From Mangrovibrevibacter kandeliae (GTDB taxonomy: Bacteria > Pseudomonadota > Alphaproteobacteria > Rhizobiales > Rhizobiaceae), in the NCBI RefSeq assembly GCF_024519155.1, contig NZ_JANIFJ010000003.1:310001-374000 (forward strand): a stretch of 64,000 nt of DNA, given 5' to 3'. Below the pieces are notes generated by a model, which had not been told where the DNA came from, did no database searches, and saw only the letters and a list, made by a program, of their open reading frames with translations. The translations under genes and the position numbers were made by a program. Every line of letters starts with the position of its first letter. Position 1 is the stretch's first letter. This document shows positions 39,806-49,753 of the stretch, piece after piece.

Positions 39806-40423
39806 TCAGCGAGAATAAAACTCTACGACCAGGTTTGGTTCCATCTGCACCGCATACGGCACGTCGCCCAGGCCGGGCACGCGCGCATAGGTCGCGACCA
39901 TCTTCTGGTGATCGGCCTCGATGTAGTCCGGCACGTCGCGCTCGGCGAGCTGCGTCGCCTCGATCAGCACGGTCAGCTGCTTGGACTTCTCGCGCACCTC
40001 GATGACGTCGCCGGCCTTGCAGATGTAGGAGCCGATGTTCGTGCGGCGGCCGTTGACGTTGACGTGGCCGTGGTTGACGAACTGGCGGGCGGCGAAGATC
40101 GTCGCAACGAACTTCGCGCGATAGACGATCGCGTCGAGACGGCTCTCCAGCAGGCCGATCAGGTTCTCGGAGGTGTCGCCCTTGCGGCGCGCGGCCTCCT
40201 CGTAGGTCTTGCGGAACTGCTTCTCGGAAACGTCGCCGTAGTAGCCCTTCAGCTTCTGCTTGGCGCGCAGCTGCAGGCCGAAGTCGGACATCTTGCCCTT
40301 GCGGCGCTGGCCGTGCTGGCCCGGGCCGTACTGGCGACGATTGACCGGGGACTTCGGACGGCCCCAGATATTCTCGCCGAGGCGGCGATCGATTTTGTAC
40401 TTGGCGGATTCGCGCTTGCTCAT
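39806..40423 (-). CDS. rpsD: 30S ribosomal protein S4
   Basis: Primary 16S rRNA-binding protein that nucleates 30S assembly. The 205-residue length is standard. The N-terminal part [20 protein letters not shown] is of the alphaproteobacterial type, and the S4 RNA-binding domain appears as [16 protein letters not shown] and [18 protein letters not shown]. There are no zinc-binding cysteines at the N-terminus, so it is the C-minus form. GAAGGAA stands six bases before the ATG. It is a single-gene unit here, not in an alpha operon, with a hairpin leader upstream and a strong terminator downstream. Confidence 0.98.
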   Translation of the reverse strand: MSKRESAKYKIDRRLGENIWGRPKSPVNRRQYGPGQHGQRRKGKMSDFGLQLRAKQKLKGYYGDVSEKQFRKTYEEAARRKGDTSENLIGLLESRLDAIVYRAKFVATIFAARQFVNHGHVNVNGRRTNIGSYICKAGDVIEVREKSKQLTVLIEATQLAERDVPDYIEADHQKMVATYARVPGLGDVPYAVQMEPNLVVEFYSR

Positions 40424-40435
40424 CGCATTTCCTTC

Positions 40436-40468
40436 AAACAAGAAAACCCGACAGACCATCCTGCCGGG
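40436..40468 (-). promoter_or_regulatory. Terminator-like hairpin in the rpsD leader
   Basis: Minus-strand sequence CCCGGCAG, loop GATGGT, CTGTCGGG (eight pairs, one G-U), followed by TTTTCTTGTTTG and then directly by the rpsD GAAGGAA and ATG. It has the form of an intrinsic terminator placed just before a ribosome-binding site. It could end the upstream Pmp3 transcript or act as an attenuator or S4 autoregulatory target in the rpsD leader. Function is inferred. Confidence 0.6.
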
Positions 40469-40632
40469 CGAGGAAACGCGCCCTCCTCTGCCCGCCGCAT
40501 CGGCGGACCGACAGGACGGCGAGCGCAAGTGCGAAGCCGTCCACGGGACACGTCGGAACCGGCCACGCGCAGCGCTGCCGGTCGCGCGTTTCCCTATCGG
40601 CGCCGCCGTCGCATGTCAACCGGATGACGGGC

Positions 40633-40791
40633 TCAGTATTTGGCGATGACCCAGACGGCGTGGATGATGCCCGGGAAGTAGCCGAGCAGCGTCAGGAGAA
40701 GATTGATCCAGAACTGCTTGCCGAGACCGACCTGCAGAAAGACGCCGAGCGGCGGCACGAGGATTGCGATGAGGATGCGGATGAGGTCCAT
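40633..40791 (-). CDS. Pmp3/YqaE-family small membrane protein
   Basis: A 52-residue hydrophobic peptide with two membrane segments, of the UPF0057/Pmp3 family. The family core LVPPLGVFLQVGLGKQFWINLLLTLL is seen as LVPPLGVFLQVGLGKQFW then INLLLTLLGYFPGIIHAVWV. Such proteins affect membrane potential and stress tolerance in some organisms; the bacterial role is unclear. No strong ribosome-binding site precedes the ATG. It lies upstream of rpsD on the same strand. Confidence 0.93.
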   Translation of the reverse strand: MDLIRILIAILVPPLGVFLQVGLGKQFWINLLLTLLGYFPGIIHAVWVIAKY

Positions 40792-40974
40792 GACGCTGCC
40801 GTTCACATTGCGGTTGACCGCTTGAACGAACGGCGGCAGGCCGCGTTCCGCCCGGTGTCGAAGCGTGCGAAGCGTTGCTGCGACATCCCGGCCTTCTCCC
40901 GGCACTGCCGACATCCAGTTAAACGACGCAGCCTGCGCCCTGACGATCGGGCCACCGACACAAGGAACTTCTGC

Positions 40975-41490
40975 ATGCCTTCGACCCGCGCCCGCCTCGC
41001 CTGCCTCGCCCTCGCTGCGGCGACCGCCACCGCCTCGGCGGCCTTTGCCGACACGGCCTATCTCGATCGCTTCGAAGGCAGCTGGAAGGGCTCCGGCAAG
41101 GTGCTGCGCGACGTCGACCCGTCGCCGCGCTCGGTCAGCTGCTCGATGGGGAGCAAGCGGCCGGACGCCAACCACATCACGCTCAGCGGCACCTGCCGCG
41201 CGCTCGTCGTCTTCACCCGCGAGATCGGCGCCGATATCCGCTACGACCCCGCCTCCAAGCGCTATTCCGGCACCTATACGGGCGCCAAGAGCGGACCGGC
41301 GTCCCTGTCCGGCAAGCAGGACGGGAACGCCATCGTCTTCGCCGTCCGGTATGGCAAGCCGATCTTCGGCGACACCGACGCGGTGATGACCATCACCAAC
41401 ACCGGCAAGGGCTCCTTCAGCCTGGTCGTCACCGATCAGGTCGACGGAAAGACGATCCAGACGTCGAACGTGTCGTTCAAGAAGTCCTGA
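40975..41490 (+). CDS. Exported protein, beta-rich, unknown function
   Basis: A 171-residue secreted protein with a clear Sec signal (LACLALAAATATASAAFADT, cleavage about after AFA). The mature part begins with DRFEGSWKGSGKVLRD and is rich in short strands: CSMGSK, GTCRALVVF, YSGTYTGAKSGP, LSGKQDGNAIVF. The paired cysteines and W-x-G-x-G pattern resemble the exported protein at 61431, so the two may be distant paralogues, perhaps with a lipocalin-like barrel (inference). AAGGAA lies eight bases before the ATG. Function unknown. Confidence 0.85.
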   Translation: MPSTRARLACLALAAATATASAAFADTAYLDRFEGSWKGSGKVLRDVDPSPRSVSCSMGSKRPDANHITLSGTCRALVVFTREIGADIRYDPASKRYSGTYTGAKSGPASLSGKQDGNAIVFAVRYGKPIFGDTDAVMTITNTGKGSFSLVVTDQVDGKTIQTSNVSFKKS

Positions 41491-41667
41491 GTCACTTCAG
41501 CGTCCGCTCGTCGGCGCGCCAGCAGGAGCAAGCAGCGGCCGAAGCCGCCGGTCCCCGGGCCAGGGAACGATTAAGCCGCGGGTCGTTTCCCCACTGGAGA
41601 GAGGTGCCGGCAGGCGATAGGGGGCGCGGACACTTACGGCAACGTCTCCGCCACCGCCCTCACCCTC

Positions 41668-41714
41668 TGCGCGCTGCCGCGCGCATCCACCCTCTCCCGC
41701 ATGCGGGAGAGGGT
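41668..41714. repeat. REP-like double hairpin between convergent genes
   Basis: Two adjacent perfect inverted repeats: TGCGCGC, loop TGCC, GCGCGCA at 41668-41685, and ACCCTCTCCCGCATGCGGGAG with its mirror at 41689-41714, a 26-base self-complementary palindrome. The 41689-41714 palindrome abuts the murI stop, so it may also terminate murI. The CCCTCTCCCGC/GCGGGAGAGGG form is like repeats dispersed through many proteobacterial genomes. The 225-base spacer contains nothing else I can support. Confidence 0.6.
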
Positions 41715-41715
41715 T

Positions 41716-42501
41716 TCACGCCGCCGTCTCGAGCCCGAACCCGTGCAGCAAGCGTCGCGTCGCATGGTCGGCACTCCCGGAGGTGAAGATCACGCGATCG
41801 AAGCCCTCTGGCAGTGTCGCCGGCGGCTCGGGCAGCAGCTTCAGCGCCTGCCGGGCGATCGCCTCGGCCGGGTCCAGCCAGTCGACCGGCCAGGGCGCGA
41901 CCTTGCGCAGCGCGTTGGCAAGGAAGGGATAGTGCGTGCAGGCGAGCACGACGATGTCGGTGCGCTGACCGGCCTGCTCGAGGAAGCAGTCTCCCGCCTC
42001 GGCGAGAAGCTCCTCGGGATCGACGGTCCCCGTGCGCAGGAAGTGTTCGGCCATCGGAGCGAGCCGTGCCGAGCCGACGAGCCGGACGTGGCACTCGCGC
42101 GCGAACTGGTCGATCAGCCCGCGCGTGTAGTCCCGGCGCACGGTGCCCGGCGTCGCGAGCACGCTGACGAGGCCCGACCGGGTGCGTTCGGCTGCGGGCT
42201 TGATCGCCGGCACGGTTCCCACGAACGGAATGGAGAAGCGCGCGCGGAGCGCCGGCATCACCAGCGTCGAGGCGGTGTTGCAGGCGATCACCGCCAGCGC
42301 CGGATCGTACTCGGTAAGAAGGTCGTCGAACAATGCGACGATGCGCTCCACCAGCGCCGCCTCCTCCCAGTCGCCATAGGGAAAGCCTGCATCGTCGGCG
42401 ACGTAGAGAAAGCGCCGGTCGGGCATCACCACCCGCAGTTCGCGCAGGACGGTGAGGCCGCCGATCCCGGAATCGAAGACGATGACCGGCCGGTCGCTCA
42501 C
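41716..42501 (-). CDS. murI: Glutamate racemase
   Basis: Converts L- to D-glutamate for peptidoglycan. The 261-residue protein has [16 protein letters not shown] at the N-terminus and the two catalytic cysteines in IACNTAST and LACTHYPFL. The start is GTG; the start overlaps the trmJ stop by four bases (GTGA), indicating coupling. The murI-TrmH-type methyltransferase pair is known in Hyphomicrobiales. Confidence 0.95.
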   Translation of the reverse strand: MSDRPVIVFDSGIGGLTVLRELRVVMPDRRFLYVADDAGFPYGDWEEAALVERIVALFDDLLTEYDPALAVIACNTASTLVMPALRARFSIPFVGTVPAIKPAAERTRSGLVSVLATPGTVRRDYTRGLIDQFARECHVRLVGSARLAPMAEHFLRTGTVDPEELLAEAGDCFLEQAGQRTDIVVLACTHYPFLANALRKVAPWPVDWLDPAEAIARQALKLLPEPPATLPEGFDRVIFTSGSADHATRRLLHGFGLETAA

Positions 42502-43271
42502 GAGCGGTGCTCGCCGAGGGCGCGGTCGATCGACTTCAGCACGCCGCGCAGCGTGCGAACCTCCGGCTCGGCGAAGCCGGCCTTGGTCAGCATCGTCCTC
42601 AGATTGGCCACCATCACCTCCCGCTTCTCCGGCGGATAAAAGTAGCCGACCTCGTCCAGCGTGTCCTCGAGATGGTGGAACAGGCGGTGCAGGTCGTCCT
42701 TGCTTGCGGGCGCCACCTCCGGAGCGACGAAGCGCGGACGGCTGTTCTCGCCGCGGCCGGACTTCATCCACTCGTAGCTCATCAGCAGCACCGCCTGCGC
42801 GATGTTGAGCGAGGCGAAGGCCGGATCGACGGGAAAGGTGACGATCTCGTCGGCGAGCCCCACCTCCTCGTTCGACAGGCCGAAGCGCTCGCGCCCGAAG
42901 AGGATGCCGCCGGCCTGCCCGGCCTCGACGCGGCTGCGCAGCTCCTGGCCCGCCTCGTCCGGCCCGCGCACCGGCTTGAAGCTGTCGCGCGGCCGCGCCG
43001 TGGTCGCAAGCACGTAGGTCAGATCGGCGACCGCCGCCTCGACCGTATCGAAGAGGCGGACGGCGTCGATCACGTGGTCGGCGCGGGACGCCGCGGCGCG
43101 CGCCTTGTCGCTCGGCCAGCCGTCGCGCGGGTTCACCAGCCGCAGGTCGGCGAGGCCGAAATTGGCCATCGCCCGCGCCACCATGCCGATGTTCTCGCCG
43201 AGCTGCGGCTCGACGAGAACGATGGAAGGCCCCCGCGCGATCGGCGCGACACTGTGATCGGTACCAGCCAA
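42498..43271 (-). CDS. trmJ: TrmJ-type SPOUT RNA methyltransferase
   Basis: A 257-residue SpoU/TrmH-family (group 1) enzyme, best matched to TrmJ, which 2'-O-methylates residue 32 in some tRNAs using SAM. The N-terminal SPOUT motif 1 is [24 protein letters not shown] (seen as [16 protein letters not shown] and [12 protein letters not shown]), with [16 protein letters not shown] and [13 protein letters not shown] as motifs 2 and 3, and a helical C-terminal tail. The start is TTG because AAAGGAG lies seven bases upstream. It precedes murI. Exact tRNA target is inferred from family. Confidence 0.9.
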   Translation of the reverse strand: MAGTDHSVAPIARGPSIVLVEPQLGENIGMVARAMANFGLADLRLVNPRDGWPSDKARAAASRADHVIDAVRLFDTVEAAVADLTYVLATTARPRDSFKPVRGPDEAGQELRSRVEAGQAGGILFGRERFGLSNEEVGLADEIVTFPVDPAFASLNIAQAVLLMSYEWMKSGRGENSRPRFVAPEVAPASKDDLHRLFHHLEDTLDEVGYFYPPEKREVMVANLRTMLTKAGFAEPEVRTLRGVLKSIDRALGEHRS

Positions 43272-43343
43272 GACAAAGCTCCTTTGCGGGCGGCTGATAC
43301 TCCGAACCCGGAGGGCGGCCAAGGGCTGCGGCGCCGCAGTCCC

Positions 43344-44840
43344 TCAGTCCGTCAGGCTGTCGATCCCGTCCCAGGCCTCGCGCCGTGCCTGGTCGGGGTC
43401 GGCGAGGATGCTGTCCCGCGTGTCGAACACCAGCGTGCGGCGCCGGTCCCGGTCGTAGCGCGGCCACCCCAGCGCGGGCGCGCCATCGCGGACGAAGGCG
43501 AGCCAGTGCGCCTTCATCCGGTCGGAGAGGTCGCGCCGCTCGCCATCCGGCATCAGCCCGAAATAGGCACTGCGGAACGGCCGGGCGAAGTCATCGAACA
43601 GCAGCGGCAGATCGACCGAATGCGTCGCGCCGAGATTGGACAGCACGCCCCTGAGGCCCCAGTCGAGGCGATAGGCATAGGTCGGCGCACGCGCCGCATG
43701 GGCCTCGGCGAGATGCTGCGCCGGCATCCGGAACAGAAGATCGGTGCCGAAGGCGACGTCGCCCTCGTGCCCGGCCGGATAGGCCGCCGCCACCCGCGCG
43801 GCGCGCGCCTCTCCCGCAATCGCGGCGACCCAGGCCGTCAGGGCCTGCCGATCGGCCTCCAGCGGCATCACCGGCAGGTCGCTGAAGAAGGAGAACTCGT
43901 CGCGATTGGTGCCAACGATGAGCGGCACCGGCGAGGTCTCCGCGTAGAGACGCGCCAGAGGGCGCTCCGGGACCTGCGCTCCGTCGAGGTAAGGCCGCGA
44001 CGGGATGCCCGCATGCGCGCGCGAAAGAGCCTGGGCAACACGACCGAAGGCCCGCGTCGGCAGCTTCAAGAGCGGCGCCGGGTCCTTGCCGAGGTCGAGC
44101 ACCCGCAGGACGTCCTGCGCCACCGCGGCAGCCCGCGCACGCGAATGGAACAGGTTGATGCCGCCCGACTGCAGGATCGCCCGGTGAAACAGCGGCCAGG
44201 ATGGCCGGTGCAGCAGATGGAATCCGACCGAGGCCGCCCCGGCCGATTCGCCCATCAGGGTCACCGCTCCCGGATCGCCGCCGAACGCCTCGATGTTGTC
44301 GCGCACCCATTCGAGCGCCAACCGCTGATCGAGCAGCCCGGCATTCGGCACGAAGCGTTCGTCGTCGGGGAAGAGTTCGGCAAAGCCGTTGAAGCCGATA
44401 AGACCCAGCCGATAGTTCAGGGTGACCACGACCACGTCGCCCCGGCGGGCGAGGTCGCCGCCCGGATACTGCGCGCCGGCGCCGAGCACGAAGCCGCCGC
44501 CGTGGACGAAGACCAGCACCGGCCGACGCCCGTCGACGCCCGGGGTCCAGACGTTGAGGTTGAGGCAGTCCTCGCCGAAGCTCCAGACCGAGCCGAGAAG
44601 CTGCGCCCAGGGCTCGGGCAAGGCGCGGCGCTGCGGCGCGGCCATGCCGTAGGTCAAGGCATTGAAGCCCCGCGTGAACGGTCGCCTCGGGACCGGCGCC
44701 GCGAAGCGCCTGTCACCGGCGATCGGCTCCGCATAGGGAATGCCGAGAAACTCGCTGACGCCGTCGCGCTCACGCCCGGACACGATCCCGCACGGGGCAT
44801 CGACGGTCACGGTGGTACTGAACGCAAACGCCTCCAACAT
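43344..44840 (-). CDS. Type B carboxylesterase
   Basis: A 498-residue alpha/beta hydrolase of the carboxylesterase type B family. The oxyanion motif [10 protein letters not shown], nucleophile GESAGAAS, acid in [10 protein letters not shown] and histidine in [12 protein letters not shown] are all present, with [11 protein letters not shown] as the B-type signature. There is no signal peptide, so it is probably cytosolic, although members in other bacteria are secreted. Its substrate is unknown. It is divergent from icd, and the shared 140-base spacer holds a strong palindrome that may affect both genes. Confidence 0.92.
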   Translation of the reverse strand: MLEAFAFSTTVTVDAPCGIVSGRERDGVSEFLGIPYAEPIAGDRRFAAPVPRRPFTRGFNALTYGMAAPQRRALPEPWAQLLGSVWSFGEDCLNLNVWTPGVDGRRPVLVFVHGGGFVLGAGAQYPGGDLARRGDVVVVTLNYRLGLIGFNGFAELFPDDERFVPNAGLLDQRLALEWVRDNIEAFGGDPGAVTLMGESAGAASVGFHLLHRPSWPLFHRAILQSGGINLFHSRARAAAVAQDVLRVLDLGKDPAPLLKLPTRAFGRVAQALSRAHAGIPSRPYLDGAQVPERPLARLYAETSPVPLIVGTNRDEFSFFSDLPVMPLEADRQALTAWVAAIAGEARAARVAAAYPAGHEGDVAFGTDLLFRMPAQHLAEAHAARAPTYAYRLDWGLRGVLSNLGATHSVDLPLLFDDFARPFRSAYFGLMPDGERRDLSDRMKAHWLAFVRDGAPALGWPRYDRDRRRTLVFDTRDSILADPDQARREAWDGIDSLTD

Positions 44841-44876
44841 GCCCGAACCGGTCCCCTGGCTGCCCCCGCGAACGCT

Positions 44877-44923
44877 TTGCCTGCAGCGGATGCGGTGTTA
44901 TAGCCCGCCGCATCCGCTGCAGG
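44877..44923 (+). promoter_or_regulatory. icd promoter with 16-bp perfect palindrome
   Basis: A perfect inverted repeat of 16 bp per arm (CCTGCAGCGGATGCGG at 44880-44895 and its mirror at 44908-44923, 12-base loop) lies 57 bases before the icd ATG. A promoter candidate fits inside: TTGCCT at 44877, 16 bases, TATAGC at 44899, so the arms would flank the -10 and cover the likely start of transcription. This could be an operator or a transcript hairpin. No T-run follows, so it is not a standard terminator. Confidence 0.6.
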
Positions 44924-44980
44924 AGTAGGCGGCGCTCGGCGCCGCGACGGTCGTCCGTTCTATCAGGAAGGAACTAACGC

Positions 44981-46198
44981 ATGGCGAAGATCAAAGTCCA
45001 AAATCCGGTGGTGGAACTGGACGGCGACGAGATGACGCGCATCATCTGGCAGTTCATCAAGGACAAGCTGATCCACCCCTACCTCGACGTCGATCTTCAC
45101 TACTACGACCTGTCGATCCAGAAGCGCGACGAGACCGACGACCAGATCACCGTCGACGCGGCGAACGCCATCAAGTCGATCGGCGTCGGCGTGAAGTGCG
45201 CCACGATCACGCCCGACGAGGCGCGGGTGCAGGAGTTCGGCCTGAAGAAGATGTGGCGCTCGCCGAACGGCACGATCCGCAACATCCTCGGCGGCGTGAT
45301 CTTCCGCGAGCCGATCATCATGCAGAACGTGCCGCGCCTGGTGCCGGGCTGGACCAAGCCGATCATCGTCGGCCGCCACGCCTTCGGCGACCAATACCGC
45401 GCCACCGACTTCCGCTTCCCCGGCAAGGGCAAGCTGACCATCAAGTTCACCGGCGAGGACGGCCAGACGATCGAGCACGAGGTGTTCGACGCACCAGGCT
45501 CGGGCGTCGCGATGGCGATGTACAACCTCGACGACTCGATCAAGGACTTCGCGCGGGCCTCGTTCAACTACTCGCTCCAGCGCGGCGTGCCCTGCTACCT
45601 CTCCACCAAGAACACGATCCTGAAGGCCTATGACGGGCGCTTCAAGGACATCTTCCAGGAGATCTACGACGCCGAGTTCAAGACGAAGTTCGAGGCGCAG
45701 AAGCTCTGGTACGAGCACCGCCTGATCGACGACATGGTGGCGGCCGCGCTGAAGTGGTCGGGCGGCTATGTCTGGGCCTGCAAGAACTACGACGGCGACG
45801 TGCAGTCCGATATCGTGGCGCAGGGCTTCGGCTCGCTCGGCCTGATGACCTCGGTCCTGATGACGCCGGACGGCGAGACCGTCGAGGCCGAGGCCGCCCA
45901 CGGCACGGTGACCCGGCACTACCGCCAGCACCAGCAGGGCCAGCAGACCTCGACCAACCCGATCGCCTCGATCTTCGCCTGGACCCGGGGCCTCGCGCAC
46001 CGTGGCAAGCTCGACGGCAACGACGATCTGAAGCACTTCGCCGAGACGCTGGAGACGGTCTGCATCTCGACGGTCGAGAGCGGCTCGATGACCAAGGATC
46101 TCGCGCTCCTCATCGGTCCCGAGCAGCCCTGGCTCTCCACCACCGGCTTCCTCGACAAGATCGACGCCAACCTGCAGGCGGCGATGGCCAAGGGCTGA
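44981..46198 (+). CDS. icd: NADP-dependent isocitrate dehydrogenase
   Basis: Oxidative decarboxylation of isocitrate to 2-oxoglutarate in the TCA cycle. The 405-residue protein is of the eukaryote-like (type II) homodimeric family common in alphaproteobacteria: [21 protein letters not shown] at the N-terminus (split as [15 protein letters not shown] and [13 protein letters not shown]), [14 protein letters not shown], and [20 protein letters not shown] near the end. The NADP-binding HGTVTRHYR element is present. AAGGAAC lies seven bases before the ATG. A hairpin follows the stop. Confidence 0.97.
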   Translation: MAKIKVQNPVVELDGDEMTRIIWQFIKDKLIHPYLDVDLHYYDLSIQKRDETDDQITVDAANAIKSIGVGVKCATITPDEARVQEFGLKKMWRSPNGTIRNILGGVIFREPIIMQNVPRLVPGWTKPIIVGRHAFGDQYRATDFRFPGKGKLTIKFTGEDGQTIEHEVFDAPGSGVAMAMYNLDDSIKDFARASFNYSLQRGVPCYLSTKNTILKAYDGRFKDIFQEIYDAEFKTKFEAQKLWYEHRLIDDMVAAALKWSGGYVWACKNYDGDVQSDIVAQGFGSLGLMTSVLMTPDGETVEAEAAHGTVTRHYRQHQQGQQTSTNPIASIFAWTRGLAHRGKLDGNDDLKHFAETLETVCISTVESGSMTKDLALLIGPEQPWLSTTGFLDKIDANLQAAMAKG

Positions 46199-46206
46199 TC
46201 GAATCC

Positions 46207-46242
46207 ATGTCGAGCGCCGTCAGTTGTTACGGCGCTCGACAT
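46207..46242. terminator. Convergent hairpin after icd
   Basis: A perfect 14-bp stem (ATGTCGAGCGCCGT, loop CAGTTGTT, ACGGCGCTCGACAT) starts nine bases after the icd stop and ends 19 bases before the convergent PIN-gene stop. There is no T-run on either strand, so it may slow or process transcripts rather than act as a classical terminator, but its placement between convergent genes suggests transcript ends. Confidence 0.65.
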
Positions 46243-46260
46243 TGAGAGCAGTCGGTAAGG

Positions 46261-46734
46261 CTACTGATAATCTGCGCGAAGAGCCTGCAGGTGCGCGAAG
46301 TTCTCCGCGGGCAACCCTCCAGCGAGCGCGGCGATATAAAGCTCCAGATCCGCCGTCAACAGATATGCCCCGGTTTCCGCCATGCGGAGCAGCACAGCGT
46401 CAGTGACGCCGAGGCGCGCATATTCGGCTCGTCCGGCGGCGTGGACGGTGGCGACAAACTGCTCCTCGGAACTCGCAAACAACGCGCGGAGCATCTCCCC
46501 ATATCGACTGCTCAAGGGCCGATCCGCGTGACGGATGAGGTTTGAAGTGTCCGTCGCAACGTTTGGGCAGAGGATTAGTCCCGAGAACTGCCGAACTCGC
46601 TCGGAAAGGATCAAAAAGTCCTTTGCGTCATAGGCGCGAAGGCGCTTGTGTCTCGCGATGTGCTCGACTCCGACCAGACCGACGGTCAGGAGCAGCAAAA
46701 GGTTGCTGTCGAGAACGAGCGGAATCCGCGCCAT
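46261..46734 (-). CDS. PIN-domain protein, possible toxin-like nuclease
   Basis: A 157-residue single-domain protein with a PIN-like fold pattern. Candidate catalytic acids are Asp9 (LVLDSNLLL), Asp62 (VATDTSNLI; Glu is more usual there), Asp112 (GVTDAVLLRMAE) and Asp129 (LLTADLELYIAAL), which fit the spaced acidic residues of Mg-dependent RNases. The ATG directly follows the stop of the upstream small gene (TGAATG), so the two are coupled. It resembles a VapC-type toxin in size and position, but the partner is not a recognised antitoxin. It converges on icd. Confidence 0.78.
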   Translation of the reverse strand: MARIPLVLDSNLLLLLTVGLVGVEHIARHKRLRAYDAKDFLILSERVRQFSGLILCPNVATDTSNLIRHADRPLSSRYGEMLRALFASSEEQFVATVHAAGRAEYARLGVTDAVLLRMAETGAYLLTADLELYIAALAGGLPAENFAHLQALRADYQ

Positions 46735-47010
46735 TCACTGTGCGAACTCTCGCTGTTTCAGCGACACCACGGTCCCGTCCTCGTCCCGAACCTTCACCAC
46801 CTTGTAGTCACGGCGCGCGTGCGCGTCGCGAAGCAAGGCAGCGACCGAATTCGTGCTACTCCAGGGACGGGAAAAGCCGAGGGTAATGCTCCAGGCGGCC
46901 GCAGAGCCATCGAACTCGATTTCCTCAAGACCGAGGTCACGGATCTGCTCGTCCTGCAGCAGGTCGCTGACATAGGCTTTCGCGGCCTTGACGGCGTCTT
47001 TGGCGTCCAT
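46735..47010 (-). CDS. Small protein coupled to the PIN gene, unknown function
   Basis: A 91-residue acidic/basic mixed protein that I do not match to a named antitoxin family. It starts with a helix (MDAKDAVKAAKAYVSDLLQD), then a beta-rich core (GLEEIEFDGSAAAWSITLGFSRPW) and a tail with YKVVKVRDEDGTVVSLKQREF. The pattern of a helix followed by strands with a C-terminal VVSLKQRE is reminiscent of small proteins that sit before PIN genes. GAAGGATC lies before the ATG. Stop and next ATG abut. It could act as the antitoxin of the PIN protein, which is inference only. Confidence 0.78.
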   Translation of the reverse strand: MDAKDAVKAAKAYVSDLLQDEQIRDLGLEEIEFDGSAAAWSITLGFSRPWSSTNSVAALLRDAHARRDYKVVKVRDEDGTVVSLKQREFAQ

Positions 47011-47092
47011 GTTCGATCCTTCGCGCCTTATCGATCGACCACAGAATGTAGCGGTGAGATCGGAAGTGCGGAAGACCGATAGAGGGTTGCGG

Positions 47093-49753
47093 TCAGCCGG
47101 CCAGCGCCCGCTCGACCGCGGCGACCGCCTCGCCCGCCTTGTCGGCCTCCGGCCCACCGGCCTGCGCCATGTCGGGGCGCCCGCCGCCGCCCTTGCCGCC
47201 GATCGCCTCGGCCGCCGCGCGCACCAGCGCCACCGCGTCGAGCTTGTCGGTCAAGTCGGGCGTGACGCCGACGACGACGCTCGCCTTGCCGTCGGCGACG
47301 CCGACGAAGGCGACGACGCCCGAGCCGAGCCCGGCCTTGGCCTCGTCCACGAGGCCCTTGAGGTCCTTGCCGGAGACGCCCTCCAGCACGCGGCCGAGGA
47401 AGCTGATCCCAGCAACCTGACGCGTCGCCGGGGCGCCTACCTGGCTCCCGTCGCCGGCAAGCGCCAGCTTCTTCTTCGCCTCGCCGAGCTCGCGCTCCAG
47501 CCGCCGGCGCTCGTCGACAAGCGCCTCGACGCGCTCGGCCGCATCGCCCGGCGCCACCTTCAGCGCCGCCGCGATGCGGCGCACGCGCGCGTCCTGTTCA
47601 GTGAGATAATCACGCGCGGCCTGTCCGGTCAGCGCCTCGACGCGGCGCACGCCGGCGCCGACGGCGCTTTCCGACAGGATCCGCACGAGGCCGATGTCGC
47701 CGGTTGCCCGGACGTGGGTGCCGCCGCAGAGTTCGACCGAGTAGGTCTTGCCGGCCTTCTCCCCCTCCTCCGCCGCGCCCATCGACACGACGCGGACCTC
47801 GTCGCCGTACTTCTCGCCGAACAGGGCCATGGCGCCGGATGCAATGGCGTCGTCGACCGCCATCAGCCGCGTCTCGACCGGCGCGTTCTGCAGGACGACG
47901 CCGTTGGCGAGCCGCTCGACCGCGGCGAGTTCCGGCGCCTCCATCGGCTTGGGGTGCGAGAAGTCGAAGCGCAGCCGGTCGGGTGAGACCATCGATCCCT
48001 TCTGCGCGACATGCGTACCGAGAACCTCGCGCAGCGCCTCGTGCAGAAGGTGGGTTGCCGAATGGTTGGCGCGGATCTTGGTCCGGCGCGCGTGATCGAC
48101 GACGAGTTCGAGCGCCGCACCGACGGCGAGTTCCCCCTGCGCGACATGTCCGCGATGGACGAACAGGCCGTTCGCGACCTTCTGCGTGTCCTCGACCGTC
48201 ACCACCACGCCCTCGCCGCGCAAGACGCCGGTGTCGCCGAGCTGACCGCCCGACTCGCCGTAGAAGGGCGTCTGGTTGAGGATCACCGAAACGGCCGTGC
48301 CGGCACCCGCCGCCCGTGTCTCCTTGCCGTCCACCACGAGCGCGAGGACGACGCCCTCGGCGCTCTCGGTGTCGTAGCCGAGAAATTCGGTGGCGCCGAC
48401 CCGCTCGCGGATCGGAAACCAGATCGCGTCGGACGAGGCCTCGCCCGAGCCAACCCAGCTCGCGCGGGCCTCGGCCTTCTGGCGCTCCATCGCGCTGTTG
48501 AAGCCGTCGAGATCGACCGCGATCCCGCGGGGGCGCAGCGCGTCCTGCGTCAGGTCGAGCGGAAACCCGTAGGTGTCGTAGAGGCGGAAGGCGGTGTCGC
48601 CGGCGAGCTTGTCGCCGCTGCCCATGCCCTCGGTCGCCTCGGTCAGCAGCGATAGGCCACGGTCGAGCGTTTGCCCGAAGCGCTTCTCCTCGAGCTTCAG
48701 CGTCTCGGTCGTCAGCGCCTCGGCCCGCACCAGCTCCGGATAGGCGCGGCCCATCTCGGCGACCAGCGTCGGCAGGACGCGGTAGAGAACCGGCTCGCGC
48801 GCGCCGAGCAGCTTGGCGTGGCGCATGGCGCGCCGCATGATCCGCCGCAGCACGTAGCCGCGGCCCTCGTTCGACGGCAGGACGCCATCGGCGATCAGGA
48901 AGGCGGCCGCGCGGATGTGGTCGGCGATCACCCGGTGGCTCGCGGCCTGCGCGCCCTCGGCCTTCGAGCCGATGACGTCCTCGACCGTCGCGATCAGTCG
49001 GCGGAACAGGTCGATCTCGTAGTTCGACTGGACGCCCTGCAGGATCGCCGCCATCCGTTCGAGCCCCATGCCGGTGTCGATCGACGGACGCGGCAGGTCG
49101 ACGCGCGTCGCCTTGTCGACCTGCTCGAACTGCATGAACACGAGGTTCCAGAACTCGAGGAAGCGGTCGCCGTCCTCGTCCGGGCTGCCGGGCGGTCCAC
49201 CGAACACACTCTCGCCCTGGTCGAAGAAGATTTCCGAGCACGGGCCGCAGGGGCCGGTGTCGCCCATGGTCCAGAAGTTGTCGGAGGTCGGGATGCGGAT
49301 GATCTTGTCGTCGGAGAAGCCGGCGATGCGCTTCCACAGCCCCGCGGCCTCCTCGTCCTCCGAATAGACGGTGACGAGCAGCCGATCCTTCGGCAGGTCG
49401 AACTCGCGGGTGATCAGCGTCCAGGCGAGTTCGATCGCCTGCTCCTTGAAATAGTCGGCAAAGGAGAAGTTGCCGAGCATTTCGAAGAAGGTGTGATGGC
49501 GCGCGGTGTAGCCGACATTGTCGAGATCGTTGTGCTTGCCGCCGGCGCGGACCACCTTCTGGGCCGTCGTGGCGCGGCTGTAGGGACGGGTCTCGAGGCC
49601 GGTGAAGACGTTCTTGAACTGCACCATCCCGGCGTTGGTGAACATCAGCGTCGGGTCGTTGCGCGGCACGAGCGGCGACGATGCGACCTTCTCGTGCCCA
49701 TTGCGGGCAAAGAAGTCGAGAAAGGTCGACCGGATCTCGTTGACGCCACTCAT
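47093..49753 (-). CDS. alaS: Alanyl-tRNA synthetase
   Basis: Charges tRNA-Ala and edits mis-charged serine and glycine. The 886-residue length is standard for bacteria. The class II catalytic core begins [20 protein letters not shown], with [16 protein letters not shown] and [18 protein letters not shown]. The editing domain shows [11 protein letters not shown] and [10 protein letters not shown] zinc-site motifs, and the C-terminal domain ends [18 protein letters not shown] lies eight bases before the ATG. It lies downstream of recA on the same strand but behind a strong terminator, so it probably has its own promoter in the 205-base gap. Confidence 0.98.
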   Translation of the reverse strand: MSGVNEIRSTFLDFFARNGHEKVASSPLVPRNDPTLMFTNAGMVQFKNVFTGLETRPYSRATTAQKVVRAGGKHNDLDNVGYTARHHTFFEMLGNFSFADYFKEQAIELAWTLITREFDLPKDRLLVTVYSEDEEAAGLWKRIAGFSDDKIIRIPTSDNFWTMGDTGPCGPCSEIFFDQGESVFGGPPGSPDEDGDRFLEFWNLVFMQFEQVDKATRVDLPRPSIDTGMGLERMAAILQGVQSNYEIDLFRRLIATVEDVIGSKAEGAQAASHRVIADHIRAAAFLIADGVLPSNEGRGYVLRRIMRRAMRHAKLLGAREPVLYRVLPTLVAEMGRAYPELVRAEALTTETLKLEEKRFGQTLDRGLSLLTEATEGMGSGDKLAGDTAFRLYDTYGFPLDLTQDALRPRGIAVDLDGFNSAMERQKAEARASWVGSGEASSDAIWFPIRERVGATEFLGYDTESAEGVVLALVVDGKETRAAGAGTAVSVILNQTPFYGESGGQLGDTGVLRGEGVVVTVEDTQKVANGLFVHRGHVAQGELAVGAALELVVDHARRTKIRANHSATHLLHEALREVLGTHVAQKGSMVSPDRLRFDFSHPKPMEAPELAAVERLANGVVLQNAPVETRLMAVDDAIASGAMALFGEKYGDEVRVVSMGAAEEGEKAGKTYSVELCGGTHVRATGDIGLVRILSESAVGAGVRRVEALTGQAARDYLTEQDARVRRIAAALKVAPGDAAERVEALVDERRRLERELGEAKKKLALAGDGSQVGAPATRQVAGISFLGRVLEGVSGKDLKGLVDEAKAGLGSGVVAFVGVADGKASVVVGVTPDLTDKLDAVALVRAAAEAIGGKGGGGRPDMAQAGGPEADKAGEAVAAVERALAG

